A stretch of DNA of 64,000 nucleotides, taken from NCBI GenBank assembly GCA_003956705.1, contig QZCP01000254.1, positions 1-64,000 on the forward strand, in the 5' to 3' direction. Under the pieces are notes generated by a model. It was not told the origin of the DNA. It was given only the letters and a program-made list of their open reading frames with translations, and did not search any database. The position numbers and the translations under genes were made by a program. Positions within the stretch are counted from its first letter, which is position 1, and each line of letters opens with the position of its first letter. Below, piece after piece: positions 24,962 through 37,469 of the stretch. Origin of the DNA: Brevipalpus yothersi. Lineage: Eukaryota > Arthropoda > Arachnida > Trombidiformes > Tenuipalpidae.

Positions 24962-26823
24962 TTAATCGATTACAATTAAGCCCGAGGTGCGTGGAAAAAG
25001 CGGCTTCGGGGCTGATGTACTAGCCGAGCCCTCAGGCTTGATTGAATGGAGTTGCGCTGCTGATTTTGGTTGTAATTTGTTGTTGTTCTTCTTTTTACCC
25101 TTATTCTTCTTTCGTTTCTTTGATACACCATTCGCTATTTTCGCTATTGTTGATGAAGCATTGGGAGTTGGTTGGCTTAAATTACTGGAAGAACTACTCG
25201 GTTGGGTTTGAGTAGCTGAGTTGGATGACTGCTTTTGTTTTTTCTTGCTTTTCTTGCTTCCATTGCTGAAATCTACTGCTCTTTTCTTGGCCTTCCATGC
25301 TCGTCGCATATCGCGATAGTAGGAGCTAGGCAAGCGACTTTCCTGTCGATTTCTCAAAGAATAGCAAGGATTACCCATAAAGCATATACCGTTGTCAGGG
25401 TTGAGAGAGCCTCTTAAAAATCCGTCAGTTCGCAGTAAACTTCTTTCTTTACGAGTCATATTGGGTAGAAACGAAAAATTTGACATCGAAGGTCTCGAGT
25501 GATATTGTGTTGATACAGAATCTTGATGTTGAAAAACGAAGCCTCCTCGATATCTCTTATTGGGAGGAGAAAGAGTGTTCCCGGGGTGTTTACGCTTGAC
25601 TGATGGATTCAATTGATTAGAGATATCCAAACCATCCAAATTTTTGAAGAGCCCTTTAGCACGCTGCCTCTGAGTACATTCCTGAGAGAGGAAAAAATGA
25701 GAGGGGATTGAGTGATGAACGTGTACTTAGGTAAATAGGTAAATAGAATTGTTAGTCAAATGATGGGCAAGATTGATTAGATAGAGGCTAGTTTGATTTC
25801 CAAGTGCGTAGCAAGTTAACCAAATTTAGAGTAAAAACTATGCAGGTACGGATTCTACACATTATTAAGAACGAAAAACAGATCCAGAATTTATCTCAAG
25901 TAGATACTTACAAAAGTAAAATGTTCAAGAGTGCATATCGCACAAAATTTTCTCTTGTTCATGGACACAGAATAAACGTCAGGAGAAACGATGGAATTAG
26001 TGATGTTGAAAAATTTTCTCCAATGGGTTGGACACTCTACATCAGGATGACCACGAACTTGACAAATGGAGCAGTAAGGAGCCGAGTGAGGTGGACAATT
26101 ACCTCGACGATGATTCTCCAGACACTTGAAACAAACTCGATTTTGACAAGTGTCACCCATATGGCCCAAGTTGCCGCATACATGGCATGTGATGTAGGGT
26201 CTCAGGTGACAAAACTTGACACAATGATTCCCCTTTTTTCTACACCTCGAACAGTATTTCCGAGGAGGTCTCTCAGTTGATAACGAATTAGCAATCAAGA
26301 GATCCACTCTATCTACATGCCATATATCTTGATCGAAACCACTATCTTCCTCATCGGAACTGCCCAGCGTTATGATGTCCGGTTGTCCTGGAACACGAAT
26401 AATAGAACCCCGATCTTGGCTTGTTGATTTCTCTCGAGAATTACCATCGATACTGCTTCCCGCATAGCTATCGTAAATCATCATACCATCGTTTATATTC
26501 TCTATTCCAGTGTCATCATCACTATCACTGTATTCAGCGTAAAAAACCTGATTAGAAGGCTTGTTGGCTGGTCCTGCTTGATGTTGTTTTTGGGGCAAAT
26601 TATTGTTCTCAATTGATATGACACCATCGTCCATGATTACTTCCCCATCGGTTGGCTGTTGTTTAGCATGATGTATCAAGGAGTATAAACGTTCCTCAAC
26701 ATCCGGATCGATAGAATCCGTTGAGAAATCATCCAAAACCATAGCATCTGATCCCGCTTGAAAGCTTGATTGGCCATGATCTTTACTGGCCAAATCAATT
26801 TTGGTTGATGTTGCCTCCACCAT
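24962..26823 (-). CDS. Zcchc7: Zinc-knuckle protein, ZCCHC7/Air-like (TRAMP complex component)
   Basis: Likely nuclear RNA-surveillance cofactor; yeast Air1/2 and human ZCCHC7 bridge a poly(A) polymerase and the Mtr4 helicase. Two exons (26823-25912, 25681-24962; phase 0) give 543 residues. Residues 1-190 are acidic and disordered. Then follow five tandem zinc knuckles: CSRCRKKGNHCVKFC, CHVCGNLGHMGDTC, CFKCLENHRRGNC, CSICQVRGHPDVEC and CAICTLEHFT|EC. The last Cys of the fifth knuckle is encoded across the splice, which supports the intron. The C-terminal half is basic with Lys-rich runs (for example KKSKKKQKQ, KKRKKNKGKKKNNN), consistent with nucleolar RNA binding. The ATG at 26823 is chosen because the upstream frame has only non-ATG starts. 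The exact orthology is inferred from knuckle order. Confidence 0.85.
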
Positions 26824-28081
26824 CGTGAACCGTGTATAATCACCCACTGGTGATCGTATGTTATTCCCTTGTACAACAGTCCTGGGGAAGAGAGGGAATG
26901 AAACCCTCTCACTTAATTGATATCACTCACTAAATGAATAATCAAATGTATTTACAAATAAATAATTCACAACACACAACAAATTCCAAAACATCAGCAG
27001 TGAAATGAAGAGAAAAACGCAAAAGATGTATATTATGCATCAGCAGCAATGCTGTCTCTTGCTTTTCATCACTTACAAGCTTGTTAAGCGCATGGCTTGC
27101 CTTCCTCTTTACTTTAATGGCGCGTCAACTAACTTACAAATGTTTGTTAACACAAACTAACTTGGCCTGTTCTGTATTACAAGATTAACACAGGCCGACG
27201 AACTCGAAAGCAAGAGAGAGAGAGAGAGAGAAAAAAAAAGATCCTGGAAGAGTGGTTGATGAAGATGATTAGACCAAAGATCTTTGGGTAAAGATTAAAT
27301 GTGCTACATGTGTCATTTTCTCTCTCGCTTCGTCTGATCGATGACCAGCTACATGAGAGAGGAATCATCATCATTTCAATGACCTTTCCACGTACGAAAG
27401 TTGAAAGTCATTCGTTGCTCGCGGAATATACTAGTATATATTTTTCTTGGTGGTATTTTTTTCCTTATAGTAGTGGAAGATTTCGATGACTGATTAAGCT
27501 TCTAAGTATGGAGAAAATTTTTTTTCATCCTCCGAATGGATTAGAGATTTTCGGAGAAAGGTGATCAGAAAGAAGCATTGCTGAGCTGATCGTTTCGATG
27601 AATTTCATATTTTTATGACTAGACAAGTTTTATGATGAGTGTTTTATGGGAACATTAATGGAACTCAATTTTCTCTGAGTAATGTGTGAGAGATTAGCTG
27701 ACTCAACTCAATGGTACGTGTGGAATAGAGCTAATATTCAAGGTTTCAGACGATAGATCTGGGTGAATCCTTCAATTTCATTTTCCAGGAAGTTCAGCAG
27801 ATCAGACTGAAAGCTGTTAATATTCACTATAAATAGGTTTTGGTCATGGAAAAAGCATCATCAGGGACCAAGGATGCCATTCATTTTCATTGACTAGCTG
27901 AGTCTTCTTGTTTTAATATCATCATTTTTCAGCCAAGTTCGACAATCAGGAAGAAAAAAATACAGTTAAGATTCAAAAAACTCACAAAAATTTGACTCAT
28001 CATAGTACCACCAAAAAATGAAAGGTATGCAAGAGTTGAGAAGTTAAAAACATGGACAAATTAATTGAATTTCTCTCTCGC
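26824..28081. other. Intergenic between ZCCHC7-like and CLPTM1 genes
   Basis: Contains a (GA)n tract at about 27213-27230. CTTCCCCAG just upstream of the ZCCHC7-like start could be the acceptor of a 5' UTR intron. No coding sequence is supported. Confidence 0.5.
27213..27230. repeat. (GA)n microsatellite
   Basis: Short uninterrupted GA run followed by an A tract. Confidence 0.85.
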
Positions 28082-30894
28082 TTACTGGTCTTTTTTGCTT
28101 TCAACTGGATTTGGACTTGGTCCATCAGGTGCTTGTTCAATCGCTTCATTTTCAGTCTGATTGGCGTTGGCAAGATCTTCACCACTCACCCCAAACTCAT
28201 TCACACGCTTTGGATCGGTTCGGTACTTGAACTTTTGATAAAGGTATACAATAAAAATTATATCATCCCTAAAACAACCTATCCGATACATGGTTGGCAT
28301 CTTAATGACAAAGGCAAATATATCATCAATGAAGGTATTGAGGAATTTGTAAGTTAACATCCTCCATGGAAGATGAGCAACAGACTTCAATTTGTAGTTG
28401 ATGAACAGTTGTGGTGTCATACTTATGAAACCTGGGGAAAGAAATAAAACGAGACGTTAGTTTCAATAATGCCAGAAATCAGTGTTCATCCTACCAAAAG
28501 TCAATAAAAACCCATAGACCATTCCAAGAACCCAAGAATACCAGCCCTTGTGTTCTTGATACAGCAGAGAGTAAATTGCGTATCCAATGAGCAATGGGAA
28601 ACAGGCCCAAGACAAATATTTGAAAGCCATCTAGTAGAGAAAGAGTGATGAAATACCTGTTCACTAGATCATTATACAACAACAAAATTTACCTCATCAT
28701 ATTCTCTGGTTGAAGAGTGAACATATGATCCTTTATCTTTGATGTGGATCTTTGGAATGATACCGAAGATTTTGTTGGTTCTATCAATTTCGATATTAGT
28801 TACTTTGTGTATTTTCCACACTTCAATGAGGAGACCTATACCCAAGGAAAATCGTACAAGAGTGTTTGTATCATTGTCCAGGACATACAAAAAGACGACC
28901 ACAGATTGAAAAACATTGAAGAATACTGATCGAACTGATAAGCCTTCAAGAGATTTCCTATTCCGCCAGAATTGTATGTCTGAAAAGAAAAGAATCGATA
29001 AATATTCAACAGAATGAGGGGGACATTTTCAACTCACCATTTTTGAAAGCTAGAAATTCGAAAATCATATGAGAAATTGACACAACACATGTTAAGGCTA
29101 GAAGAATAGGAGAAGTTTCAAGAAGAGCCTCTTTTATGCTATCCTGACTAGCGTCTGATTCTTCCATAAGTTCTCCTCCAAGATAGCTGTTCCATTGAGA
29201 GCGCATCGTTTGCGTAACGTACAATTGCCACTTAAACATGGACAGTGGTTGGAAGGTCAAAAAGAGGGGAAGCTCTCTGAAAAAAATAAGAACATTCGAA
29301 ATTGTAGACCATGAAGCTGAGAACCAGAGCAGTTTGCCTTACTTCAGTGTTGAATTAATAGGGTAATAATCTCTTTGAAGATTCCAATAGTCATTGAGAT
29401 ATATAACTGGATAGTATTTTCCAAGGATAGGATCATCTTGAAAAAAATTCAAGAAGTTAATAAACTCGAACGGGAAAACAGAAAAGGAGCCCAACTCACC
29501 TACAAACTTTATGTACTGATCGAATGGCACAGGTACACGTCCTTCTATCCATGGCGTCTGGTCATAGATAACATTTATAGTCATGTTGGGATGCCAATGA
29601 GATATAATTTCCTCCTTTATATTGTTTTCTAGTTTTTCAAGAGACTCTTTAGACATGGAAGTTTTACCAGTGAGAAGGTTGTGAGTACTGAGGTAGCGAC
29701 GTTTCTTAAATCTGTTCAATTGTGTTTTCTTATGAACTGTGTAACGTCGAGACGAAGGCTCCGACGCTTCAGAATTTGGATGACCTCCACTCTTCACTAT
29801 GAAAACGTGCATGAACAATGTGCCATTATTTTGGACTCTCTAATGAGAGGGAAGTAGGGAAAAATTAATTAATATTAAATTATTAATTCTCTATCAAATA
29901 AAGTTCAGCGGAAGTGTGCGTACCTCTGAGATGGGAACTGTCGTGTTAAGCTCATAGATTCCATCATTATTCGGTCCTCCTTTCCATTCACCGAAAACGA
30001 TATTCTTTTTAGTCCAAACTAGCTCTTCAGACTTTCGAAAATCAGGTTTATTTTCATTCTCCGAAACAAAAACGTACAAATCCTGAAAATAAGAGCATTT
30101 CACAAGTCAGTGACGCTTGAAAGCGAAAAGATCATCAAGTATTTGCTGCCAACAAACGCCATGAATCAAGGATCTAGAGCAAGATCAGTATAAGGGCTAA
30201 TTTTTTCCCCTCAACAATTGAACAAAAGGAAAAAGATAAAAAAGCAACACAAATGATGGTAGAGATATATCTATCTAATGTACTTCAAGGTGTAGGGGTC
30301 AAGAAACATGTCTCAAAGAAGAATTGAATCAAAAATTTTGATTCAATTTATGCACATCTCACAATTTGCTTACCATCATCATTCCATTATCAAAAAGATT
30401 TGTTGCTGGCTGGGCTCCTGTCGGTGTTGCTCCAGATGGACTGGATGGACTTGGAGTCCGAGGTTGCTGTGGCTTATTGAAGAAGCTGAATATAAAATAC
30501 ATAATAACACATCGAATGACAACATCCCGAAGAATTGTCCAAAAAGAGCTGGCTTGATTGGCCTGACTGGGTGCCGTTCTTCCATCGCCAGGTTGCACAT
30601 TGCCGGGCTAAAATGTAAACAAACAAACAGAGATGAGACACATTACATAAGGAATACATTAACCGATATACGCTAATTAAAGCATAACATTCAAACTTGA
30701 AGAAGATTGCAATGAATGGGTTCAAGAGGCATAATCATTATCATCATTCAAATTGATCAACAAAAATTAGTAGGAGGAGAAGAGAAGCAAATCATGCAGT
30801 GAGAGGGAAAGTAGAATGATTCACCTTAAATATTCTCAAATCATACAAGTTATTTTCTTACCTGTTGCTGAATTTCAGCAACTTGATTGGACAT
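28082..30894 (-). CDS. Clptm1: CLPTM1 (cleft lip and palate transmembrane protein 1 family)
   Basis: ER/Golgi multi-pass protein; vertebrate CLPTM1 controls forward trafficking of receptors such as GABA-A. Nine exons on minus: 30894-30862, 30607-30374, 30082-29924, 29839-29500, 29436-29343, 29276-29038, 28979-28693, 28630-28495, 28431-28082. All junctions are in phase, giving 623 residues against 669 in human. Recognised blocks in order: a first transmembrane helix near residue 40; VFVSENENKPDF; NLLTGKTSMSKESLEKLE; ISHWHPNMTINVIYDQTPW; IYLNDYWNLQRDYYPIN; FEFLAFKND joined to IQFWRNRKSLEGLSVRSVFF; EHKGWYSWVLGMVYGF; GFISMTPQLFINYKLKSVAH; NTFIDDIFAFVIKMPTMYRI; and DPKRVNEFGVSGED near the C-terminus. 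The 63-bp intron (29437-29499) has no stop and a length divisible by 3. Confidence 0.96.
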
Positions 30895-31298
30895 GATGAG
30901 ATGAACTAATTGTAGAGCTAATCACAGTCAATTCAATGGAAATGGTTAGATGATTATAAATCTTGATTCATTTGAGAAGAATAACATTTGATTTACCTTT
31001 CTTTCTCTCTCTCTTGCTCAAGGATCATGAAGAACAAGCAGCGCTGAGCCATTCATAAAGATAACGGCTCAATTTCGAACTGTTCATTGCTACATCATGC
31101 TTTCGATTTTATCCGTCCTATTGATTAATTGATAGCTGGAGAATTTTTCTAATTCAATCTAAAATATCATAGTTGTGCTATGTTTCCTTTCACTTGCTTC
31201 TTTGCCAAAGAACCAAAAAACTGAGTGAGAAACAATCGTTATGAAATTCTTGCATAAATTATCACCTAGCTCATTACTTTTCGTCAACTTCATCATGT

Positions 31299-31796
31299 CT
31301 AAAATTGACCAAAATTTTCACAGAAATCATTCGACCTGGACAAAGTTTTGAGGAAACACTTCAAATGCATACAAAAAAAATTGAGGATGATTGGACGATT
31401 GACTTGCTTTTTCCAGATTGGACCATGATTGGGAAATATTTTTGTCAGCAGAACTAGAACGTTGAAAAGTGATACAAAATTTTTTCTACAAGATTCTTGG
31501 AATAAGAAGCGAGTGTGAACAAAAGAGGTTAAACTATACAAAGGTGAGACTTTTCTGCAAAATATTTTATTTGAAAAATTTTTCAGCAGTTTTGCTGAGG
31601 AAGAATTGCAAGATCTTGTTTGATTTGAATATTTCTTGATCAAATAGAAATAATTGTTATGATTGAAAATCGAATTTCCCAGGATCACCGATGAATCATC
31701 AAGTTGGGAGGAAATTTTTCTCCGTAAAGCATTCGAAAAATTTCCTGTATCTCTGCACTGAGCGAATTTCGTGAGAAATATTATCTTTCTCGTCAT
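31299..31796 (-). CDS. Unrecognised 165-codon open reading frame
   Basis: Starts with ATG and ends with a stop, with no intron needed. The predicted product is basic, rich in Phe, Ser, Asn and Cys, and has no clear signal peptide, repeats or motif I can name. It is long for random AT-rich DNA. It could be an orphan gene, a fragment of a decayed gene, or chance. I do not assign a function. Confidence 0.2.
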   Translation of the reverse strand: MTRKIIFLTKFAQCRDTGNFSNALRRKISSQLDDSSVILGNSIFNHNNYFYLIKKYSNQTRSCNSSSAKLLKNFSNKIFCRKVSPLYSLTSFVHTRFLFQESCRKNFVSLFNVLVLLTKIFPNHGPIWKKQVNRPIILNFFCMHLKCFLKTLSRSNDFCENFGQF

Positions 31797-32949
31797 GCAA
31801 ATCTCAAGTGAAAGATGAGACGTTCATGAGATAATGTAGTTTCTATTCCTTAAGAAGAAACTCCATAAATAGAATATGCAATCATGCGAAAAGTTAAAAT
31901 TGTTAGTAAAAGACGAAAGAAATTAGATATTCATTGTCATCGGCTTACATGAGGGCTTAGATTACTCACAGTTAGTCGCTACAAAATTAATCAAGTGAAT
32001 ATTTATAATTCAGGAACTGTTTCTTGATGGTTGTGAGTAGGTGTAGATAAATCAATTGATGCACACGAGCTTAGAATCTTGTTCATTCTAATCACATTCT
32101 TTGATCAATTTGATCGATTTAGTTGATGAGAAAAATCTTTGAGAAATAGAAAAGAAGAAAGTTTCATAATTATCATCATGATCTGAAGAAGAAAACCGTA
32201 CCCATGTATCGCTTTTCTCAGCCCCAGCATTCCAACTGATAATGACCTGAATGATAAAAGTTTAGTGTTACTTGAAAGAGAAGAAAAAATTTTTCTCATA
32301 CATCTTTGGGTCAAACATCTTGAGGCATTAACGAAGGAGTGAATGAATCTTACTTTTATTTCTGACTTACTGACTTCACAACTCAATTATTATCACGAGA
32401 TACAGTATCATGGCTAAATAATTGGTGAACAACTTGATTAACGAGTTTCCGTGAAGAAAAAAAATTCATAGCGATAAATGTTGCTGTTGATGAGGGTAAT
32501 TTAAGGAGATGACTCAGATCATTTGGCGAGAAATACATGTTTCCATTATATCGGTCAGTTAAAATTTATCCTAAGGCATTCACTTTAGATCCTATTTGGA
32601 AAAATATCGCTAATAAATTTCAATGCTCAATCTGGTCAACCTACTCCTTCCAAACGGGCATTCCAGCACACAGAAGAGGCGACTCGATGATGCAACCGGA
32701 GCCCAGTTGAGTAACTACACTTCAAGTTCATAATACTCACAGTTAGAATTGTCAAAATTCAGATGGTGACATTGTCACATGATATGAGTATGTCTCTATG
32801 ACTAGTTATATCTTGCGAGAAACACTCAAAGCTCTATGCTGATCAGAGTTTGTAAAGTTCACAGAAAAGTGAGTGAAGAAAGTTTGTTGATTGAAGATAA
32901 TCGAAGAAAGTTCAAGATGAAGGGTAAAAGGTTCACTCTTGGCCACTTT

Positions 32950-32955
32950 TTTATT
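32950..32955 (-). terminator. Probable OCIAD1 polyadenylation signal
   Basis: TTTATT on plus (AATAAA on minus), about 54 bp after the OCIAD1 stop codon. Confidence 0.5.
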
Positions 32956-33008
32956 GATTCAAAGTAAAACATTTCGAGGTCTAATTAATTTTATCTACAG
33001 ACTAATCT

Positions 33009-34132
33009 TTAGAATTTAAAGCCCTCTGAACTCTGTCTCCTTCTAAGTTCCTCATAAGTAACGTATGTTTTAGGTGGCTGATCAACACCGGTTTGAGATC
33101 CTGCGAGATTTTTGATTGGAGTCTCATCAGGAGCAAATTCGGAGGGCGGTAAGGCACTCTGAGTTTCTGGACTGAACTCTGAACCAAAATTATCTCTGAC
33201 TCTTAATCGCTTACTCATTGGTTTATTAAACGGATCTTGAGCTTGTATTGAAGACTCTTCACTGTACACTGGTTTGAAGTAATCTGTGCCATAAGCATCT
33301 GCTGATTCGACCACTGGTTCACTGGAGAAACCTGATGGAGCTGAGGGTCTCGATGGTATATCAGATCTAGGTTGGAATTTTTTCACTAGAAAAGGTACAC
33401 ATAGAAAAGAATCATAATCATTTCGTTTCTCTTGGTGTTTCAATTTTGTTACTTACATGCTTCACGGACATAATCACCATAAGCTGATGATGACTTTCTT
33501 GCAATCTCATGGGCAACATGAGCTCCAGCGGGCACGATACTTGCTAAATATGCAAACAAAGTTAACCCTAATGCTGGGCCACGAGTGATTCGATAATTTC
33601 CATACTTAGGCAATATCATATGATTGGCCAAGTAAATTCCTAACCACGTTCCACCTAATATCGGTACAGCTGTGAGTAAAGTAGAATGAAAAAAAAATTA
33701 TCATAAATTGCAATCGATAAAAAGTTGTGTCAAGTTGAAATGAAAAAATTAATTCTATTCCTTACTGCTTTTGAATATCATTTCACGCTTTGCGGTCGCT
33801 ACAATGAACTGATCTTCTGCCGTCATCGGTGGCACGCTTGCCATTGCAAGGCTACTATCCACCGGAGGTTTAGGTGGTAACACAAAGGTACGAGGTCCTG
33901 TTCCAGAGGAATTATATTCAGGTACATCTCCATACATGGATGGTTGTTGTGGTTGTCCCGGCGGATACATTGGCGGTGAACCGGGTTGCTGGCGAGCATT
34001 GTTATTGTAATAGCTAGCACCTCCGTACTGAGGATAACCGCGTGAACTTGCCTGGCCATAGTTGCCATAATTTGGCCGTGGATCACCCAATGTATCATCT
34101 TCACCCGGATTACCGGGGTAGCCGGTATTCAT
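33009..34132 (-). CDS. Ociad1: OCIA domain-containing protein 1 (asrij)
   Basis: Endosomal/mitochondrial membrane protein; fly asrij and vertebrate OCIAD1 regulate endocytic signalling in blood progenitors and respiratory complex I. Three exons on minus (34132-33766, 33669-33457, 33385-33009; junctions A|CT and T|TG) give 318 residues. The first 90 residues are Gly/Pro/Tyr/Gln-rich, with PPGQPQQPSMYG, longer than in vertebrates. The OCIA domain spans about 105-190: MTAEDQFIVATAKREMIFKS, two short hydrophobic helices (VPILGGTWLGIYLA and LGLTLFAYLASIVPAGAHVA) and a KYGNYR turn. The C-terminus carries the family motif YVTYEELRRRQ. The domain is divergent in sequence, but the layout and the C-terminal motif support the call. 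Confidence 0.82.
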
Positions 34133-34714
34133 GGCTAATCAATCACGGTGATTGTACTCACACACACATTAGTTCCGAGAACAAAAACGAGAATTGCATA
34201 ATACACGTGATAAAATTTTTTTTGTAAACATCGAGGTGCACAGATCCCGATAAAAGTACTCGAATATTACTAGAGCCAATGGTGCTGTCACCTTTGCTGG
34301 TGAGAGCTTGGAATGTATTCCGAATATTCGTATGAATGCTGGCTGATGATGACTTAAAGGAATTGGAGTAATCAAACAATAGTAATTCACACAATTAACA
34401 GTGATTAATTAAGGAATAAATGATACAAGGTTAATTACTCAACATTTTGCTATGCAGCTTTCGGGAGCTAATGAAAGAATAAAAGGGGATGAGAGAAAAA
34501 TAAGTCCCCCTTCTAGTGTTTTTCATTATTGAGTAGAGAGAATATTCTAATATTTCTTCTTTTATATATCAGGAACAAGCCACATTTCATGGGAGAGTTT
34601 GAAGGATTAAGTTTTGTAAAGCACAAAAGCATGAGTCTTTTAAGTTCGACAAAATGACACATAAGTGAGTGAAGTGATTAAACTTCGGAAAGAAGTTTGG
34701 TGTATCTAGTTGGT
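34133..34714. other. Intergenic between OCIAD1 and CIP4 genes
   Basis: About 580 bp that must hold the OCIAD1 promoter and the CIP4 3' end. Short minus-strand frames here (34158-34394) are unrecognisable. Confidence 0.5.
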
Positions 34715-37096
34715 CTAATTACTCGACAGATCTAGTTTTAGCCATGATGTTGGCACAAAACCTTCCTCTCTGTCAGTGAGTCGTCTTACACGAGTCCAAC
34801 CATCCCCCTGATCCAGTTCTACCACTTCAAACATTTCGTTCTCTTCCATTGGAATGGCACCCTCGCTATTAGCTTCGAAGGCAAATAAGGCCCAAGCTTT
34901 TCCCAATGGAGGAAGAGGCTCACTGTCAATTTCACCACCATCCGGTTCATCGTCGATGAATTCGACTGCATGGATTGAGTCAATAGGTTCATAATTATCA
35001 TTATGATTGTCATTATCATGATTATTCAGCGGAGCTTCATCCACACCGTGTAAAGGTGTGGATGGATCATGCTTCTGACTGACACTAGAATCTGATGCAC
35101 TTCTAGACAATGAGTCTTCGGAGAGACTATTATTTTGAGGCTTCCGTAAGTTGTTTGGTGAATGGTCATAGTTTTCATGAGGATGATCATTATCATGATG
35201 ATGATCATTGTTGGTACCGTTACAATCCAATAGACTTTCGGCTTGTCTCAATCTATGTTGAAGTTCTTCGAGTTTTTCCGAGCTCTTTTTGAGATCGTTT
35301 TGCACAGTCATAGGATCACCAAAAGAATTGTTTTCTTCGAATACATGTTTCATTTTGATGAGGCCTTCCCTGACGTTGGTTTCCTGGAGAATTTGAGCTC
35401 GAAGTTTGTCGATTTCCCCTTGGATACGCTTCCGCCTTTGATTCGGTGGTAAGTTATCAAGATCTTCAGTCTTTCCATCATCAATCGAGGCCTGCAAGTC
35501 AAGTTCAGAAAGAAAGAAGTGGAAAGATCAAACAACTGACCATCATTTCAAATGGAAATGAGCATAAGCGCTACTGAATAATCGTGACGGGGCGAGAACG
35601 ATGGAGAGTTGACAGAACGATGAATGACAACAAGATACGTGAGAAATCTGATTCAATTAGCAAGAGAATCTGATAATCATGATTAATCAATGATTATTAT
35701 CGAACGAAATTGCTCAGGTATCTTTTTTTCTGGAAATCGCTCTGCCTAATCTAACAAAGCCGGCAAGAAACTTACAAGATTTGATGAGAGGAGAAACGAG
35801 AATAAGAGATGCGAAGACCATAAAGGCCCACGTTGCGAACACAGAACCCAATAAGGAATATGGGTTCAATCGGAAGAAGAAGTGGAGAGGAAGAGAGGGA
35901 GGGAGAGAGAGAGAGAAGGAATCGATGAATAAAGAAGGTTGAGAGAAAGGGAGGAAAAAGTGAGAAGGTGGAGGATGAGAGGGATGAGAGATGAGAGAAA
36001 CGGAAAGAGACAAGAATAGGTGAATCATTGAACATGCAAACAAAAAGTATTTAAACAATAGTTCAAAACTTATCAAGTCTACCTTATTGGAGCTGAAAAT
36101 ATTTTTCAGATAACTTCTCTTCCTAAGTCTTGGCCCGATGAATGTTCCTTTGTGTGAATGTGATTTTCTTGATATTGAATCGGAGTAATGTAGACTTGAT
36201 CGGGATTCTTTTTGATGATCATTGACCGGTCCTGGGCTGTTCAAATCTTCAAATGGTAAATCATCTGGTGGCTCATTACCTGTCTTATATCTTTCAACGA
36301 CAAGGTAACAATCTTTTTGGGCATCAATTGATTCTGAAGCCTGTAGCACTCCTTCAAGGCATCTATCGATTATAGGAGCAACATTTCGCTGAATGAGAGC
36401 AGATTCTTTGACATAATCTTTTATATAGGTTATCCGACGTTCCTCCATCGTCTGGAAACGCTTAAAAATCATTGGCATCAACTCGGTGTAATGCTGACGT
36501 TGGGTGTTATTAGTTGATTGTAAATGTTTGGCGTATTCGGATTTAGACTCTTCACACAATTGATTTTTTTGAGTTGAACAGGTTTTGGCTTTCTCAACCT
36601 CAGCACGACTGAGATTAAAGTCTGCATCCACTCGAAGAAAATTTTCATGTGCCTTCTCGGCCTCTTTGAAGGCCTTGTCATAGGCCTTTTTTGCCTTGTC
36701 AAGCTGTAATAAGGATCCTTGTAAAATTTGTTGATTCTTGGCACCATCAGCAAGGATCCTTTTTCGTTCTTCTTTCATATCTTTTGCAATTTGTCCGATC
36801 TGTTTAACAATCGCCTGCATCATTGTCTCAGCGATCACTTCATGTTGCCCAGCAAGATCAGAGATCTCATCGAGCATCATCATAAATGCTTTCATATAAG
36901 TATATTGTGGATAATCATCATCTTTCTTCTTTAATTGATGATTTTTCACTAATCTACGTAACTTTGACGCATATTCATTTTCGATTGCACATCTTTCTTT
37001 CACAAACGAACCAAATTTGTCCAAAAATTCAATTCCTTTTTGGGTGTGATAATTGATGTTGTCATACTGATCCCACAATTCAGTTCCCCAACTCAT
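34715..37096 (-). CDS. Cip4: CIP4/TOCA-family F-BAR protein (TRIP10/FBP17/FNBP1L)
   Basis: Membrane-bending adaptor linking Cdc42 and N-WASP/WAVE actin assembly to endocytosis. Two exons on minus (37096-36083, 35491-34715; phase 0) give 596 residues; human FNBP1L has 605. F-BAR domain (1-270) begins MSWGTELWDQYDNINYHTQK and contains ERCAIENEYASKLRRL. Then a Ser-rich linker, the Cdc42-binding HR1 coiled coil (about 350-430, LPPNQRRKRIQGEIDKL to KLEELQHRLRQAESLL), a His/Asp/Asn-rich acidic linker, and the SH3 domain (about 535-592) with ALFAFEANSEGAIPMEENE, GDGWTRVRR and GFVPTSWLKL. The reading frame runs on into the intron for about 120 codons (to 35714), so retention would give a form lacking HR1 and SH3. 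The intron carries GA-rich low-complexity DNA. Confidence 0.95.
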
Positions 37097-37335
37097 CTTG
37101 TGGCTAATTCAAAATGTTGATCCGTCAAAACGGACAATTCACTGTTAATCACCCCCAAACACAGACACCAATCAAATGTTGACAACAAAAATCACCAAAT
37201 CATTATCATCAAGTTAAATTCATCATAAACACACTTACATACATACATACATGTATCCTCTCTATACACTTTTTTTCATCCCAATCTATTTTGCTCATAC
37301 ACACATCTCAACACACAATATTCATAACACACACT

Positions 37336-37371
37336 CTCAATTCACTCAATTCACTCAATTCACTCAATTCA
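37336..37371. repeat. 9-bp tandem repeat, four copies
   Basis: Four exact head-to-tail copies of CTCAATTCA, about 240 bp upstream of the CIP4 start codon. Confidence 0.85.
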
Positions 37372-37469
37372 CTTAATACTAATCTCAACGCACACTTGTA
37401 AACCTTGAATGATGACGCATCTCACTAAAAAAGCTGCTCTTCAACTTTACCAAATACAAAACCTTACTT

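Larger units (their letters stand above)
30895..33008. other. Intergenic upstream of CLPTM1 and downstream of OCIAD1
   Basis: About 2.1 kb with no recognised gene. It holds one unusually long ATG-started open frame on minus (31299-31796, listed separately), a 93-codon minus frame (32105-32386) of no recognisable content, and an OCIAD1 polyadenylation signal near 32950. Confidence 0.5.

Noticed and set aside
24987..25211. Plus-strand frame over the ZCCHC7-like second exon
   Set aside because: Antisense shadow of Lys-rich coding sequence, giving Phe/Leu runs.
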